Source: Martinezella tropici (GTDB lineage: Bacteria > Pseudomonadota > Alphaproteobacteria > Rhizobiales > Rhizobiaceae). From it: a stretch of DNA of 64,000 bases. Under the pieces are notes generated by a model. It did not search any database. It worked only from the letters and a program-made list of their open reading frames with translations, and had not been told where the DNA came from. The position numbers were made by a program, and so were the translations under genes. Positions 34,021 through 42,519 of the stretch are shown here, one piece after another; positions within the stretch are counted from its first letter, which is position 1; every line of letters starts with the position of its first letter. The stretch lies in assembly GCF_003287875.1 (NCBI RefSeq), contig NZ_QMKK01000048.1, forward strand, positions 158,165-222,164. Direction: 5' to 3'.

Positions 34021-34857
34021 ATGTCGGCATTCGACACATCCTTCGTACGCGTAGGCTCGGAACGCCGCACGCGCCCGGCCAAGGCCGCGCGGCAATCAAT
34101 CTCGATCCAGAGATTTCTGCCCTTCCTGTTGCCGGTCGTCGTGATCGCGGCCTGGCAGCTCGGCTCGTCGCTTGGATGGATCTCCACCCGCATCATGCCG
34201 TCGCCGGCGGCAGTCGTGGTCGCCTTCTGGCAGACCACGATCTCCGGGGAATTACCGAACAACATTCTCGTCAGCGCCGGCCGCGCTTTCGCCGGCCTAT
34301 TGGTCGGCGGGTCGATCGGCTTTCTGCTCGGCATTGCCAACGGCGTATCGCGGCACTCGGAGCAATTGACCGATACGACGCTGCAGATGCTGCGCACCAT
34401 CCCGCATCTCGCCATGGTGCCCCTCGTCATCCTCTGGTTCGGGATCGGCGAGGAATCGAAGCTTTTCCTGACGGCGCTCGGCGTGCTGTTCCCGATCTAC
34501 CTCAACACCTATCACGGCGTGCGCAATGTCGATCGCGGGCTGATCGAGATGGGACGGGTCTATGGTATGAGCAGCTGGACGTTGTTCCGGAAGGTCATCT
34601 TCCCAGGCGCGCTTCCGTCCATTCTCGTCGGTCTGCGCTTTGCCCTCGGCATCATGTGGCTGACGTTGATTGTGGCTGAATCGATCGCGGCATCATCGGG
34701 CATCGGCTACATGGCCAACAATGCCCGCGAGTTCGGCATGACCGATGTCGTCGTTCTGACGCTGGTGATCTACGCCATCCTCGGCAAGCTCGCCGATGTC
34801 GTTGCGCGGGCGATCGAGCGCAGGGCTTTGCGCTGGAATCCGGCCTATCAGAATTGA
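34021..34857 (+). CDS. ssuC: Aliphatic sulfonate ABC transporter, permease
   Basis: A 278-residue inner-membrane permease with about six hydrophobic segments. The BPD-type EAA loop is visible as LIEMGRVYGMSSWTLFRKVIFPGALPSILVG (contains the conserved G at three residues before the helix). ILWFGIGEESKLFL is typical of SsuC/TauC. AGGGAG precedes the start. Ten bases separate it from ssuB. Confidence 0.94.
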   Translation: MSAFDTSFVRVGSERRTRPAKAARQSISIQRFLPFLLPVVVIAAWQLGSSLGWISTRIMPSPAAVVVAFWQTTISGELPNNILVSAGRAFAGLLVGGSIGFLLGIANGVSRHSEQLTDTTLQMLRTIPHLAMVPLVILWFGIGEESKLFLTALGVLFPIYLNTYHGVRNVDRGLIEMGRVYGMSSWTLFRKVIFPGALPSILVGLRFALGIMWLTLIVAESIAASSGIGYMANNAREFGMTDVVVLTLVIYAILGKLADVVARAIERRALRWNPAYQN

Positions 34858-34867
34858 GGAGCCTGCC

Positions 34868-35668
34868 ATGAGCGTCAACACACTCGATCGCCCACAGGCG
34901 GAAATCAAAAATGTGGCTTCGCAGGCTGCGGGAGCTGCGGCCATTCATATCAAAGGATTGGAGAAGAGTTTCGGCAACAACCGTGTTCTGCGCGGCATCG
35001 ATCTCGATATTCCGGCTGGGCAGTTCGTCGCTGTCATCGGCAAGAGCGGCTGCGGCAAGAGCACGCTGCTGCGCATCCTGATGGGTCTGGAAGAGCCGAG
35101 TGCCGGCCATATGCGCTTCGAGGCCGCCGACGGCATCGACGCGCAACCGAATACGCGCATCGTCTTTCAGGAGCCGCGCCTGCTGCCCTGGTTTTCCGTC
35201 GCTGACAATGTTGCCGTCGGCCTGGGGGAGGGCGTGCCGCAAGACGTATCGAAGAAGGAAACGGCTTCGGTTCTCTCCGAGGTCCAGCTTGCCGAGAAGG
35301 CCGGCGAATGGCCGTCCAGCCTTTCCGGCGGACAGAAGCAGCGCGTGGCACTTGCCCGCGCGCTCGTCAGCAAACCCGGCGTGCTTGCGCTCGACGAGCC
35401 GCTCGGCGCGCTGGATGCCCTGACCCGCATCAGCATGCAGGAATTGCTGAATCGCGTGTGGCGCGAACTCGGCTTTACCGCGGTGCTCGTGACGCATGAC
35501 GTCAGCGAGGCGGTGCATCTGGCCGACCGCGTCGTCGTCCTGGACGAGGGCAGGATCGTGCTCGATCTCGCCGTTCCCTATCCGCATCCGCGCCGCCACG
35601 GCAATCCGGCCCTGGCAGAGCTCGAAGGGCAGCTGCTGGCGGCGATCCTCGGCGACGCACGGGGTTAG
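34868..35668 (+). CDS. ssuB: Aliphatic sulfonate ABC transporter, ATPase
   Basis: A 266-residue ATPase of the SsuB/TauB group. Walker A is GKSGCGKSTLLR, Q-loop region VFQEPRLLPW, signature LSGGQKQRVALARAL, and Walker B LALDEPLGALDALT with H-loop VTHDVSEA. The start at 34868 has GGAG just upstream. The operon ends here; TAGAGC and GCTCTA at 35666-35698 form a short inverted repeat after the stop, which also contacts the end of the converging SRPBCC gene. Confidence 0.95.
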   Translation: MSVNTLDRPQAEIKNVASQAAGAAAIHIKGLEKSFGNNRVLRGIDLDIPAGQFVAVIGKSGCGKSTLLRILMGLEEPSAGHMRFEAADGIDAQPNTRIVFQEPRLLPWFSVADNVAVGLGEGVPQDVSKKETASVLSEVQLAEKAGEWPSSLSGGQKQRVALARALVSKPGVLALDEPLGALDALTRISMQELLNRVWRELGFTAVLVTHDVSEAVHLADRVVVLDEGRIVLDLAVPYPHPRRHGNPALAELEGQLLAAILGDARG

Positions 35669-35695
35669 AGCTTTTCCGCTTTTTCTGGAATTGCT

Positions 35696-36172
35696 CTAGT
35701 TCGGCCTGTTATCGTCTCCCTCGACATAAAGCCTGAGATTGTCGAAGCCGATTTCCGTGCCCATCAGCCGCGAGCCGTTGTCGCTGTAACCGTCGAGGAA
35801 CACGACCTGTTCGGTAAAGGTCACCTTCGTGCCGCCGGGTTCCGGGGCAAAGTTGACCGTTGCCAGCGAAACGGAAATTCTGACGTCGTCGAGCATCATG
35901 TCGAAGGCATAGATGAAGCGCTCGTTGTGGACGACGTCGATATAGCGCGCTTGATAGGCATGCACGACGCCATCCGTCGAGGCGGTCCGATTGCTTTCGC
36001 TGCCGCCGGTGCGGAAATCGAGCTGGAATTCCAGCTGCTTCCACTCGCCGTGACAGGCAAACCATTGTTTCTTCTGCTCCGGTATTGCCCAGGCGTTGAA
36101 GACACGCGACAGCGGCGCCTTGAAGTGGCGCTCTATGGTGATGGTCGTATGCTCTGTCGATCGTTCGCTCAT
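35696..36172 (-). CDS. SRPBCC (AHSA1-type) protein of a GST-ArsR operon
   Basis: A 158-residue AHSA1/CalC-like helix-grip domain (ITIERHFKAPLSRVFNAWAIPEQKKQWF at its N-terminus, FTEQVVFLDGYSDNGSRL near the end). It probably binds a hydrophobic ligand. Its start overlaps the stop of the ArsR-like gene (ATGA, 36169-36172), a pairing often seen between ArsR regulators and SRPBCC proteins, which may sense or remove a toxic compound. The frame is open upstream to 36262 but that part lies in the ArsR gene. Confidence 0.9.
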   Translation of the reverse strand: MSERSTEHTTITIERHFKAPLSRVFNAWAIPEQKKQWFACHGEWKQLEFQLDFRTGGSESNRTASTDGVVHAYQARYIDVVHNERFIYAFDMMLDDVRISVSLATVNFAPEPGGTKVTFTEQVVFLDGYSDNGSRLMGTEIGFDNLRLYVEGDDNRPN

Positions 36173-36513
36173 TCGTCCGTCGTCTCCGTCGATGTGTGTG
36201 CGAGAAATATGTCGAGTCGATCGAAAGCCTTGTTCCAGGATGCCTTGCGTTCGGCAATCCATCGTTCGATGGAGGCAAGCGCCTCCTTGCGAAGATGATA
36301 AGTGCGCACCCGGCCAGCTTTTTCCGATAGCACCAGGCCGCTTGCTTCCAGTACCTGCAAATGTTTCATCACGGTCGGCAGCGCCATGCCCAGAGGTTGC
36401 GCCAGTTCCGTGACGGATGCAGATCCATGTCCGAGCCGGTCGATCATGCCGCGCCGGCTTGGATCGGAAAGAGCCTGGAACATGCGGTCGAGTGCCTGCG
36501 GTTCCTCAAGCAT
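36169..36513 (-). CDS. ArsR-family winged-helix regulator
   Basis: A 114-residue winged-helix protein (LDRMFQALSDPSRRGMIDRL, SVTELAQPLGMALPTVMKHLQVLEASGLV). No metal-binding CxC or His cluster is visible, so it is probably of the SdpR type that responds to a ligand or to its partner protein rather than arsenic. It overlaps the GST gene upstream by 8 bases and the SRPBCC gene downstream by 4. Two inverted repeats before the GST gene are good candidates for its binding sites. Confidence 0.92.
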   Translation of the reverse strand: MLEEPQALDRMFQALSDPSRRGMIDRLGHGSASVTELAQPLGMALPTVMKHLQVLEASGLVLSEKAGRVRTYHLRKEALASIERWIAERKASWNKAFDRLDIFLAHTSTETTDE

Positions 36514-37198
36514 TCGGCTTTTCCGGCCGGAATTGTACCGGCAATTTCTCGCTGTAGGGATAGAAATGGAAGTAGGGCATGGCTTCCTGGAGGACGCGGG
36601 CGAAGGACGGTCGCTCGAGGAGACGTCGATAATACGCCTTCAGCCGGCTATGCTCTTCGGCGAAGGGAACGACGGTTTCGGCGTAGAACAAAGCCGGGGC
36701 AGCGGCGCAATCGGCCATGGTGAGGCTGTCGCCGCTGATCCAGATCTTCCCATCGAGCTGCTTCTCGATCATTCCGTAGGCAGTGCGTAGCAGTGCCTGG
36801 GCTTCGGACACGCCCTGCGGGCTCCGGTCCTTCTCAGTGCGGCGCACGTCCGCGACGATCCTCTGCATCGGGTCCTGAACATAGAGATCGAAGAAACGAT
36901 CCCAAAGCCGGACGCACAAGGCATCCGACGGATCCGCCGGCAGGAGCGGGGTTGGCCCAGGATAATGCCGATCCAGATATTCGATGATGATGCTGGTTTC
37001 GGGTACTGTGCTGTCGAGGGCTTCGTCGCGAAGCACCGGAAATTTTGCGAGCGGCCAGAGACGCACCAGTGAGGCGCGGGATTCCTCATTGCCTAGATCG
37101 ATGATGCGGCTTTCGAAGGGCGTTCCGTTTTCATAGAGCGCCATCAGCACCTTGTGGCAGAATGAGGCGAGGGGATGCTGGTAGAGAATAAGGGACAT
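36506..37198 (-). CDS. Glutathione S-transferase family protein
   Basis: A 230-residue GST. The N-terminal thioredoxin-like domain has LYQHPLASFCHKVLMALYEN (putative Ser/Cys active site) and the cis-Pro/glutathione segment TVPETSIIIEYLD; the C-terminal all-helical domain includes SLTMADCAAAPALFYA. First gene of GST-ArsR-SRPBCC. It may conjugate or sequester the compound sensed by the regulator. Confidence 0.92.
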   Translation of the reverse strand: MSLILYQHPLASFCHKVLMALYENGTPFESRIIDLGNEESRASLVRLWPLAKFPVLRDEALDSTVPETSIIIEYLDRHYPGPTPLLPADPSDALCVRLWDRFFDLYVQDPMQRIVADVRRTEKDRSPQGVSEAQALLRTAYGMIEKQLDGKIWISGDSLTMADCAAAPALFYAETVVPFAEEHSRLKAYYRRLLERPSFARVLQEAMPYFHFYPYSEKLPVQFRPEKPNA

Positions 37199-37224
37199 GC
37201 AACGAGCCTTCCGAGATCAAAGCC

Positions 37225-37250
37225 GATACTTATCTAAATGGATAAGTATC
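37225..37250. promoter_or_regulatory. Perfect inverted repeat before the GST gene (site 1)
   Basis: GATACTTATC, six bases, GATAAGTATC. The center is about 39 bases before the GST start codon and exactly 50 bp from the center of site 2. Both sites share AAATGGATAA across the middle. A dimeric regulator such as the operon's own ArsR protein is the natural candidate. Confidence 0.75.
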
Positions 37251-37272
37251 AGCTCAGCGGGCGCGAAGCAAC

Positions 37273-37302
37273 AGAATAGTTACCCAAATGGATAACTATT
37301 CT
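37273..37302. promoter_or_regulatory. Perfect inverted repeat before the GST gene (site 2)
   Basis: AGAATAGTTA, ten bases, TAACTATTCT. It lies between the GST start and the stop of the methyltransferase gene and shares the central AAATGGATAA with site 1. Confidence 0.75.
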
Positions 37303-37314
37303 GCGTCGCTCGCC

Positions 37315-38139
37315 TCAATCGGCAATCAGGCGTGCGATAACCAGATGGCCCGGTGTCGGCTGCCCGTCTTCCATGCGGACATTGATATCGGTGATTTCGA
37401 CGAGTTCGAAGCCGGTCGCGGCCAACCGTTCGCGCACATAGGCTTCGGAATGGGCGAAACGCTGGTGTGGGCCGACCATATAGGGGCGTCCGGCCATGGT
37501 CGCTTCCGCCAGGGTCTCGGAGGAGAAGATGAAGAGACCGCCTGGCGTCATGTTTTCCGCGGCACCGAAGAAGAGAGGCTCCAGTGCGCCGAGATAGGGC
37601 AGTACATCCGTTGCCGTGATCAGATCGAAGGCGTCTTCATCATTATCATCAAGGAAATCCTCGACCTCGGCGACGAAGAGCGTTTCGTAGATATCCTTTT
37701 CATGGGCGACTTCGACCATGTTCTCGGAAATGTCGATGCCGGTAATATCCTCGACGATATCGCGCAGCGTGCCGCCCGTAAGACCCGTGCCGCAGCCAAG
37801 GTCGAGCATGCGCTTGAAGGGGCCCAGGCCGAGCGCCTGCAGGCGCTGGCGAACGAGGACCGGCACGTGATAGCCGAGCTGTTCCACCAGCACGTCTTCG
37901 AAGACTTCCGCATGCTGGTCGAATAGGGTCTCGACATAGGCGTCCGGGGCCTTCACCGGCGTCTCGCCGCGCCCCATGGATGCAATGCGCACCGCCGCGC
38001 CGCCGTGATCTTCCGGGTCGAGCGCCAGCACTTTCTCATAGGCCTTTACGGCAGCGTCGATATCGCCCGCCTTTTCCAGCGCCAAGGCCTGGTTATAGGC
38101 TTCCGCCAGCGCATCTTCGTCGATCTTCTTCTTTGCCAT
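37315..38139 (-). CDS. Class I SAM-dependent methyltransferase with N-terminal TPR
   Basis: A 274-residue protein. Residues 8-45 form a TPR unit (AYNQALALEKAGDIDAAVKA). The methyltransferase domain begins near residue 105 with the SAM site MLDLGCGTGLTGG, followed by GIDISENMVEVAH and ITATDVLPYLG. The substrate is unknown; TPR-methyltransferase fusions of this type are widespread in Rhizobiales and often annotated as NodS/UbiE-like. It is the nearest gene upstream of the GST operon on the same strand, but the operators lie between them. Confidence 0.88.
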   Translation of the reverse strand: MAKKKIDEDALAEAYNQALALEKAGDIDAAVKAYEKVLALDPEDHGGAAVRIASMGRGETPVKAPDAYVETLFDQHAEVFEDVLVEQLGYHVPVLVRQRLQALGLGPFKRMLDLGCGTGLTGGTLRDIVEDITGIDISENMVEVAHEKDIYETLFVAEVEDFLDDNDEDAFDLITATDVLPYLGALEPLFFGAAENMTPGGLFIFSSETLAEATMAGRPYMVGPHQRFAHSEAYVRERLAATGFELVEITDINVRMEDGQPTPGHLVIARLIAD

Positions 38140-38284
38140 GATTGCCGGCCCTTCCTTTTGTCAGGCAGGCATTAAGGCGCTTGATCGGCTTTTGCAATGC
38201 TTGCCGCGCAGGCGCAGAATATGACCTTCGGCGAAGGCGACTTGGGGGGACGCTATCCGAACAGAAGAACAAGGGAGGAAAATC

Positions 38285-39010
38285 ATGGATAATGAACTCA
38301 CCACACCAAACCCGACGAGCAGCCCGGCGGGACGCGGCTGTCCCTCCATGCCGTCGACATCGGCCGAAGTCACCAACACGGTGACCCACTATTACCGGGG
38401 TGAATTGGGGAGGATGACAAGCTGGCGCGATCGCATCGACCGGACATCGAATTGGGCGATCACGGTGGTTGCGGCATTACTGTCCGTATCGCTTTCGACG
38501 CCGACGTCGCATCATGGCGTTTTGCTGTTCGGAATGATGCTGATCACGCTGCTGTTGCTGATCGAGGCGCGGCGATATCGGTTCTTCGATGTCTATCGCT
38601 CGCGTGTGCGGCAATTGGAGCGGCACTACTTCGCGCAAATTCTGGCGCCACAAACGGAGCTCAATCCCGATTGGGCGCTGTCGGTCGCCGCCAGCCTGCG
38701 TTCGCCGCGGCTGCTGCTCAGCTATGTCGAGGCAGCGCAGCGGCGCTTGCAGCGCAATTACTGCTGGATGTATGCGATCCTGCTCCTGGCGTGGATCCTG
38801 AAGATTTCGACGCCCAGGCTACAGACGGAGGGCCTGGCGCAGGAGCAGCCGCATTCATGGAGCTATATCACCGACAATGCGGCGCTCGGACCGATCCCTG
38901 GCTGGATCGTCCTCATCCTCGTCGCGGTCTTTTATGCCTTCGTCCTTTACGGCACGCTCCATCGCGGCTCGCATGACGGAGATTTCATCCATGGCGAGGC
39001 GCATGTCTGA
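38285..39010 (+). CDS. DUF2270 membrane protein
   Basis: A 241-residue protein of the DUF2270 family with four hydrophobic segments in two pairs (NWAITVVAALLSVSLS, LLFGMMLITLLLLIEA, CWMYAILLLAWILKI, GWIVLILVAVFYAFVLY). A long hydrophilic part with RRYRFFDVYRSRVRQLE lies between pairs. Function unknown. GGGAGG precedes the start. Divergent from the methyltransferase gene. Confidence 0.85.
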   Translation: MDNELTTPNPTSSPAGRGCPSMPSTSAEVTNTVTHYYRGELGRMTSWRDRIDRTSNWAITVVAALLSVSLSTPTSHHGVLLFGMMLITLLLLIEARRYRFFDVYRSRVRQLERHYFAQILAPQTELNPDWALSVAASLRSPRLLLSYVEAAQRRLQRNYCWMYAILLLAWILKISTPRLQTEGLAQEQPHSWSYITDNAALGPIPGWIVLILVAVFYAFVLYGTLHRGSHDGDFIHGEAHV

Positions 39011-39055
39011 TGGCAGTACGGTCGATCGCGAGGCCGCCCACGCGATCCGGCTGCC

Positions 39056-39322
39056 TTAGTGCAGGATGAATTCTCCTTTCATCGCACGCCATTCGGTTGC
39101 CGAAATCAGCTTGCGATGGACATAGCGCACGGAGTGCAACGGCCCATCCAGCGTTTCCTGCCAGAATTTCAGGAAGCCGCGCATTTCCGGGAAGTTCGGG
39201 GCGAGATCATAATCCTGCCAAATATAGGTCTGCAGGAATTGCGGATGATCGGGCAGGCGGTAGAAGATCTGCGCCGTCGTCAACCCATAACCCTGCAACT
39301 GCTTTTGCATGTCGTTATGCAT
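39056..39322 (-). CDS. usg: Usg family protein
   Basis: An 88-residue protein of the Usg-like family, restricted largely to alphaproteobacteria. Characteristic sequences are LTTAQIFYRLPDHPQFLQTYIWQ (YRLPDHP) and LHSVRYVHRKLISATEWR. Function unknown. The C-terminus EFILH is close to its relatives. The gene name comes from Caulobacter, where it lies near the trpF region; no trp genes are here. Confidence 0.85.
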   Translation of the reverse strand: MHNDMQKQLQGYGLTTAQIFYRLPDHPQFLQTYIWQDYDLAPNFPEMRGFLKFWQETLDGPLHSVRYVHRKLISATEWRAMKGEFILH

Positions 39323-39507
39323 GAGCTTTCTCTTTCCGTTCCCATTCTTGTTCGTGACTCATGGTCACTCAAATATGGAAACAACAGATGGTAAACTCAA
39401 GCTTTACAAAAATGTCATGATGGAAATTTATTCACAGAAATCAATGCATTAGCAGCGACTGCATGGGAGTGCTGCCAAGGCTGCGGCTAGGTGCAGCCTT
39501 GACGGGA

Positions 39508-40338
39508 TCAGCGCTTGAGGTGCCGCGTCAGCCCGCCTTCCATCCGCGCCCAGCCGTTTCGCATGAGTTCGACGATCACGAGATAGAAGATCGCAGCCCA
39601 GAGATAGATCTGATAATCGTAGGTTCGCGAGAAGGCGTAGCGTGTTTCGCCCATCAGGTCGAAGACCGTAATAATGGAGACGGTTGCCGAACTCTTGATC
39701 AGCAAGATGATCTCGTTGCCGTAGGGACGCAGCGCCACGATGAGCGCCTGGGGAATGATGATCTTGCGGAAAGCGATCCAGGTATGGATACCAAGGGCGC
39801 TGGCCGCTTCCCGCTGGCCCTTCGGTACGCTCTGAATGGCGCCGCGGACGATTTCCGTCTGATAGGCCGCCGTGTTCAGCGTCATGGCGAAGACGCCGCA
39901 GTAGAAGGGGTCCTTGAAGAACCACCAGAGGCCGATATCCTCGAAGAACCAGCGAAAGCTCGGGAAACCGTAATAGACCATGAAAATCTGTGCCAGCAGC
40001 GGCGTGCCGCGGAACAGATAGACATAGCAATAGGTCAGCGTGCTCAGGATCTTGTTGCTCGACATACGGGCAAAGGCCAGCGGTATCGAGAGAATCGCAC
40101 CCAGGATAAAGGATGTGGCGACCAACTTGACCGTGATCCAGAGACCGTGAAGCAGCCGCGGCCCATAGGTTTCGAGCTTATCGACATCCCACCCGTTTAT
40201 AATCATTGCCAGCAGCGAAATACCGAGAATGGCCCATAGGGTCAGAAAGAAATAACCGGCGATACGGGCCTTGGACAGCTTCGTGACCGTCTTCGGCGGT
40301 GCCGGTTGCGCGGCGATCAGAACTTCGGCATGGCTCAT
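39508..40338 (-). CDS. Polar amino-acid ABC transporter, permease (HisM-like)
   Basis: A 276-residue inner-membrane permease of the His/Glu/Gln/Arg family. The EAA loop is QREAASALGIHTWIAFRKIIIPQA, and five or six hydrophobic segments are present. RGTPLLAQIFMVYYG is a hallmark of this family. Its start overlaps the stop of the partner permease (ATGA, 40335-40338). No ATPase gene follows: the next gene is usg. Confidence 0.93.
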   Translation of the reverse strand: MSHAEVLIAAQPAPPKTVTKLSKARIAGYFFLTLWAILGISLLAMIINGWDVDKLETYGPRLLHGLWITVKLVATSFILGAILSIPLAFARMSSNKILSTLTYCYVYLFRGTPLLAQIFMVYYGFPSFRWFFEDIGLWWFFKDPFYCGVFAMTLNTAAYQTEIVRGAIQSVPKGQREAASALGIHTWIAFRKIIIPQALIVALRPYGNEIILLIKSSATVSIITVFDLMGETRYAFSRTYDYQIYLWAAIFYLVIVELMRNGWARMEGGLTRHLKR

Positions 40339-41138
40339 CGATGGACCTCCGCACGTTTAGCCCATCGATCGAGATAGAAGAGGCCGACGGAAGAGATGAC
40401 GGCCAATGTAAGATAAAACAGGCAGGCGATGGAATAGAAGGTGAAGGGCGCCTTGGTGGCGCGGACGGCGATCCCCGTCTGCCTGATGATGTCGGCAAGG
40501 CCGATGATGGACACGTAAGACGTATCCTTCAGCAGGTTCATCCAGAGGTTTCCGAGATTCGGCAGGGAAATGCGGACGAGCTGCGGCACGATGATCAGCC
40601 GCATGGTTCGCGCCCGATGAAATCCAAGTGCATCACCTGCCTCATACTGACCTTTGGGAATGGCTTTGAAGGCAGAGAGGAGGACTTCCGAGCAATAGGC
40701 GGAAAAGACGATTGCCAACGCCACCATGCCGGCCGCGAAGGCGTTGATCTCAACGGGTCCGTCATAACCGAATTTCGCGAGCACGGACTGCAAGAGGATC
40801 TGCATGCCATAGTAGATGATGAAGAGCGTCAGCAGCTCCGGCAGGCCACGGAAAATCGTCGTGAAGACACCGGCGGCGAGCCTCAGCGATTTCTCTTCCG
40901 ATTGCTGCGCGAGCGCGACGAAGAAGCCGATGACGATGCCGAGCGGCAGCGTCAGGACCGAGACGGTGATGGTAATCTTCAACCCGCCGGCAAGCTCGTC
41001 GCCCCATCCCGTGTCACCACAGGCGAGCATCGTATTTTGGCCGAACAGAGTGAACAGTCCGGCTGGACCACACAACGGGTCAAAAATCGTACTCAACCAG
41101 GTCCACAAGGAACCAAGGGCGGAAAACAATCCGCTCAT
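40335..41138 (-). CDS. Polar amino-acid ABC transporter, permease (HisQ-like)
   Basis: A 267-residue permease, partner of the one downstream. Family landmarks: FRGLPELLTLFIIYYGMQ and the EAA loop GQYEAGDALGFHRARTMRLIIVP. A 118-base gap with a terminator-like hairpin separates it from the binding-protein gene upstream. Confidence 0.93.
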   Translation of the reverse strand: MSGLFSALGSLWTWLSTIFDPLCGPAGLFTLFGQNTMLACGDTGWGDELAGGLKITITVSVLTLPLGIVIGFFVALAQQSEEKSLRLAAGVFTTIFRGLPELLTLFIIYYGMQILLQSVLAKFGYDGPVEINAFAAGMVALAIVFSAYCSEVLLSAFKAIPKGQYEAGDALGFHRARTMRLIIVPQLVRISLPNLGNLWMNLLKDTSYVSIIGLADIIRQTGIAVRATKAPFTFYSIACLFYLTLAVISSVGLFYLDRWAKRAEVHR

Positions 41139-41195
41139 GCCATATTTCCCCTAGCGACTTTTGCCGCGTTTCTGCTTATATTCTTCTCGTTGTCA

Positions 41196-41228
41196 AACAA
41201 AAACGGCGGAAGGGCAAGCTTCCGCCGT
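41196..41228 (-). terminator. Hairpin with U-tract between binding-protein and permease genes
   Basis: On the minus strand ACGGCGGAA, an 8-base loop and TTCCGCCGT are followed by TTTTGTTTG. It can act as a partial terminator so that the binding protein is made in excess over the permeases, the usual stoichiometry for such importers. Confidence 0.8.
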
Positions 41229-41256
41229 CGTCTTTTCCCAGGGAATCGACGGGCGA

Positions 41257-42039
41257 TCAGTCGCCGTAGACGTCGAAATCGAAATACTTGTCCTGGATCT
41301 TCTTGTAGGTGCCGTCAGCACGGATCGCAGCGATCGCGGCGTTCAGCTTGTCCTTGAGGGCCGTATCGCCCTTGCGGATAGCGATACCCGCACCGACACC
41401 GTTGATGACCGGGTCGCTTTTCAGCGTGCCGAGCATCTTGCAGCAGTTGCCTGCATCGGACTTCACCCATTCGGACAGCACGACGACGTCGTCGATGGCG
41501 GCATCGATGCGGCCATTGCTGAGGTCGAGCTTGTATTCGTCAGCCGACGGATAGAGCTTGAGCTCGGCGTCCTTCAGGTGGGCGGACGCGTAGTTGGCAT
41601 GCGTCGTGGAGGACTGTGCGCCGATGGTCTTGCCCTTCAGGGCTTCGTCGGTCGCTTCCTTGAGAGTGGAGTCCTTCGGAATGGCGATTGCCGGCGGCGT
41701 GTTGTAAATCTTGTTGGTGAAATCGACGATCTTCTCGCGCTCGGGCGTGATCGACATGGACGAGATGATCGCGTCGAACTTCTTGGCCTGCAGGGCGGGG
41801 ATGATGCCGTCGAAATCCTGGTTCACGAAGGTGCACTTGACCTTCATGTGATCGCAAAGCGCATTGGTTATATCGATATCGAAGCCGGTGAACTTGCCGC
41901 CGGCGTCAAGCGATTCGAAAGGCGGGTAGGTCGCGTCCGTGCCGAAGACGATCGTGTCGCCGTCGGCAAGCGCCGCACCGGCGACAAGCGACATCACGGC
42001 GAAAGACGCAGCGGCAAAAAGACGAGTGGAGATGCGCAT
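41257..42039 (-). CDS. Polar amino-acid ABC transporter, periplasmic binding protein
   Basis: A 260-residue binding protein of the lysine/arginine/ornithine-histidine (ArgT/HisJ) family. Signal peptide STRLFAAASFAVMSLVAGAALA. The fold is clear from IVFGTDATYPPFESLDAGGKFTGFDIDI at the mature N-terminus and IISSMSITPEREKIVDFT. Two Cys (NALCDHMKVKC) match the disulfide of the ArgT group, so a basic amino acid is the likely ligand. The start at 42039 has GAGAGGG before it. Confidence 0.94.
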   Translation of the reverse strand: MRISTRLFAAASFAVMSLVAGAALADGDTIVFGTDATYPPFESLDAGGKFTGFDIDITNALCDHMKVKCTFVNQDFDGIIPALQAKKFDAIISSMSITPEREKIVDFTNKIYNTPPAIAIPKDSTLKEATDEALKGKTIGAQSSTTHANYASAHLKDAELKLYPSADEYKLDLSNGRIDAAIDDVVVLSEWVKSDAGNCCKMLGTLKSDPVINGVGAGIAIRKGDTALKDKLNAAIAAIRADGTYKKIQDKYFDFDVYGD

Positions 42040-42519
42040 ATTGACCCTCTCTGTTGGCGGCCGGCAGCCCATTATTGTTTTTGGCAGACGGCTCAAGTGG
42101 AGCGGGCCGGTGGCCCGCCTTGCGGCGATATTCGTACTTTTTTTCCGAAAAATGCAACTGGAATTACGAGGGTGATGATTGCAGCCCGATCGCGCGGCAA
42201 TACGAATGCGCTGGCGCCGGACGGTTTTATGTCGAAACGACCTAAATCTGAATCCGCGGTAGAAACAAATGGCTAGCGCATGATGTCGTCTGAAGACCGT
42301 TCCGACTTTTCGGCATCATGCCCTGGCGAGAATTCTGAACGTAAGCCGTCCGGCGCATTCAGCCAGGGTTAATTACGGCCACCTAATAGTTCGGGAACAT
42401 ATAGCCGCCTGCCGCGATTCAGCCTCATCAGAACCGAAAATCGGCCGGGATCTTGAGGCATCGGCATGCCTGCTGAGATTCGCAATTCGGCGGACAAAGA
42501 ACATAAGAGGAGACCCCAT
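42040..42519. other. Intergenic region between binding-protein and OmpA-family genes
   Basis: A 480-base gap between divergent genes. It carries one rhizobial palindromic element (42278-42321) and no ORF of recognisable type. Confidence 0.5.
42278..42321. repeat. GCATGATG-type palindromic repeat
   Basis: GCATGATG and CATCATGC bound a 44-bp element with inner CCGAAAAGTCGG-like complementarity. Elements of this type recur between genes throughout rhizobial chromosomes. Confidence 0.7.
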
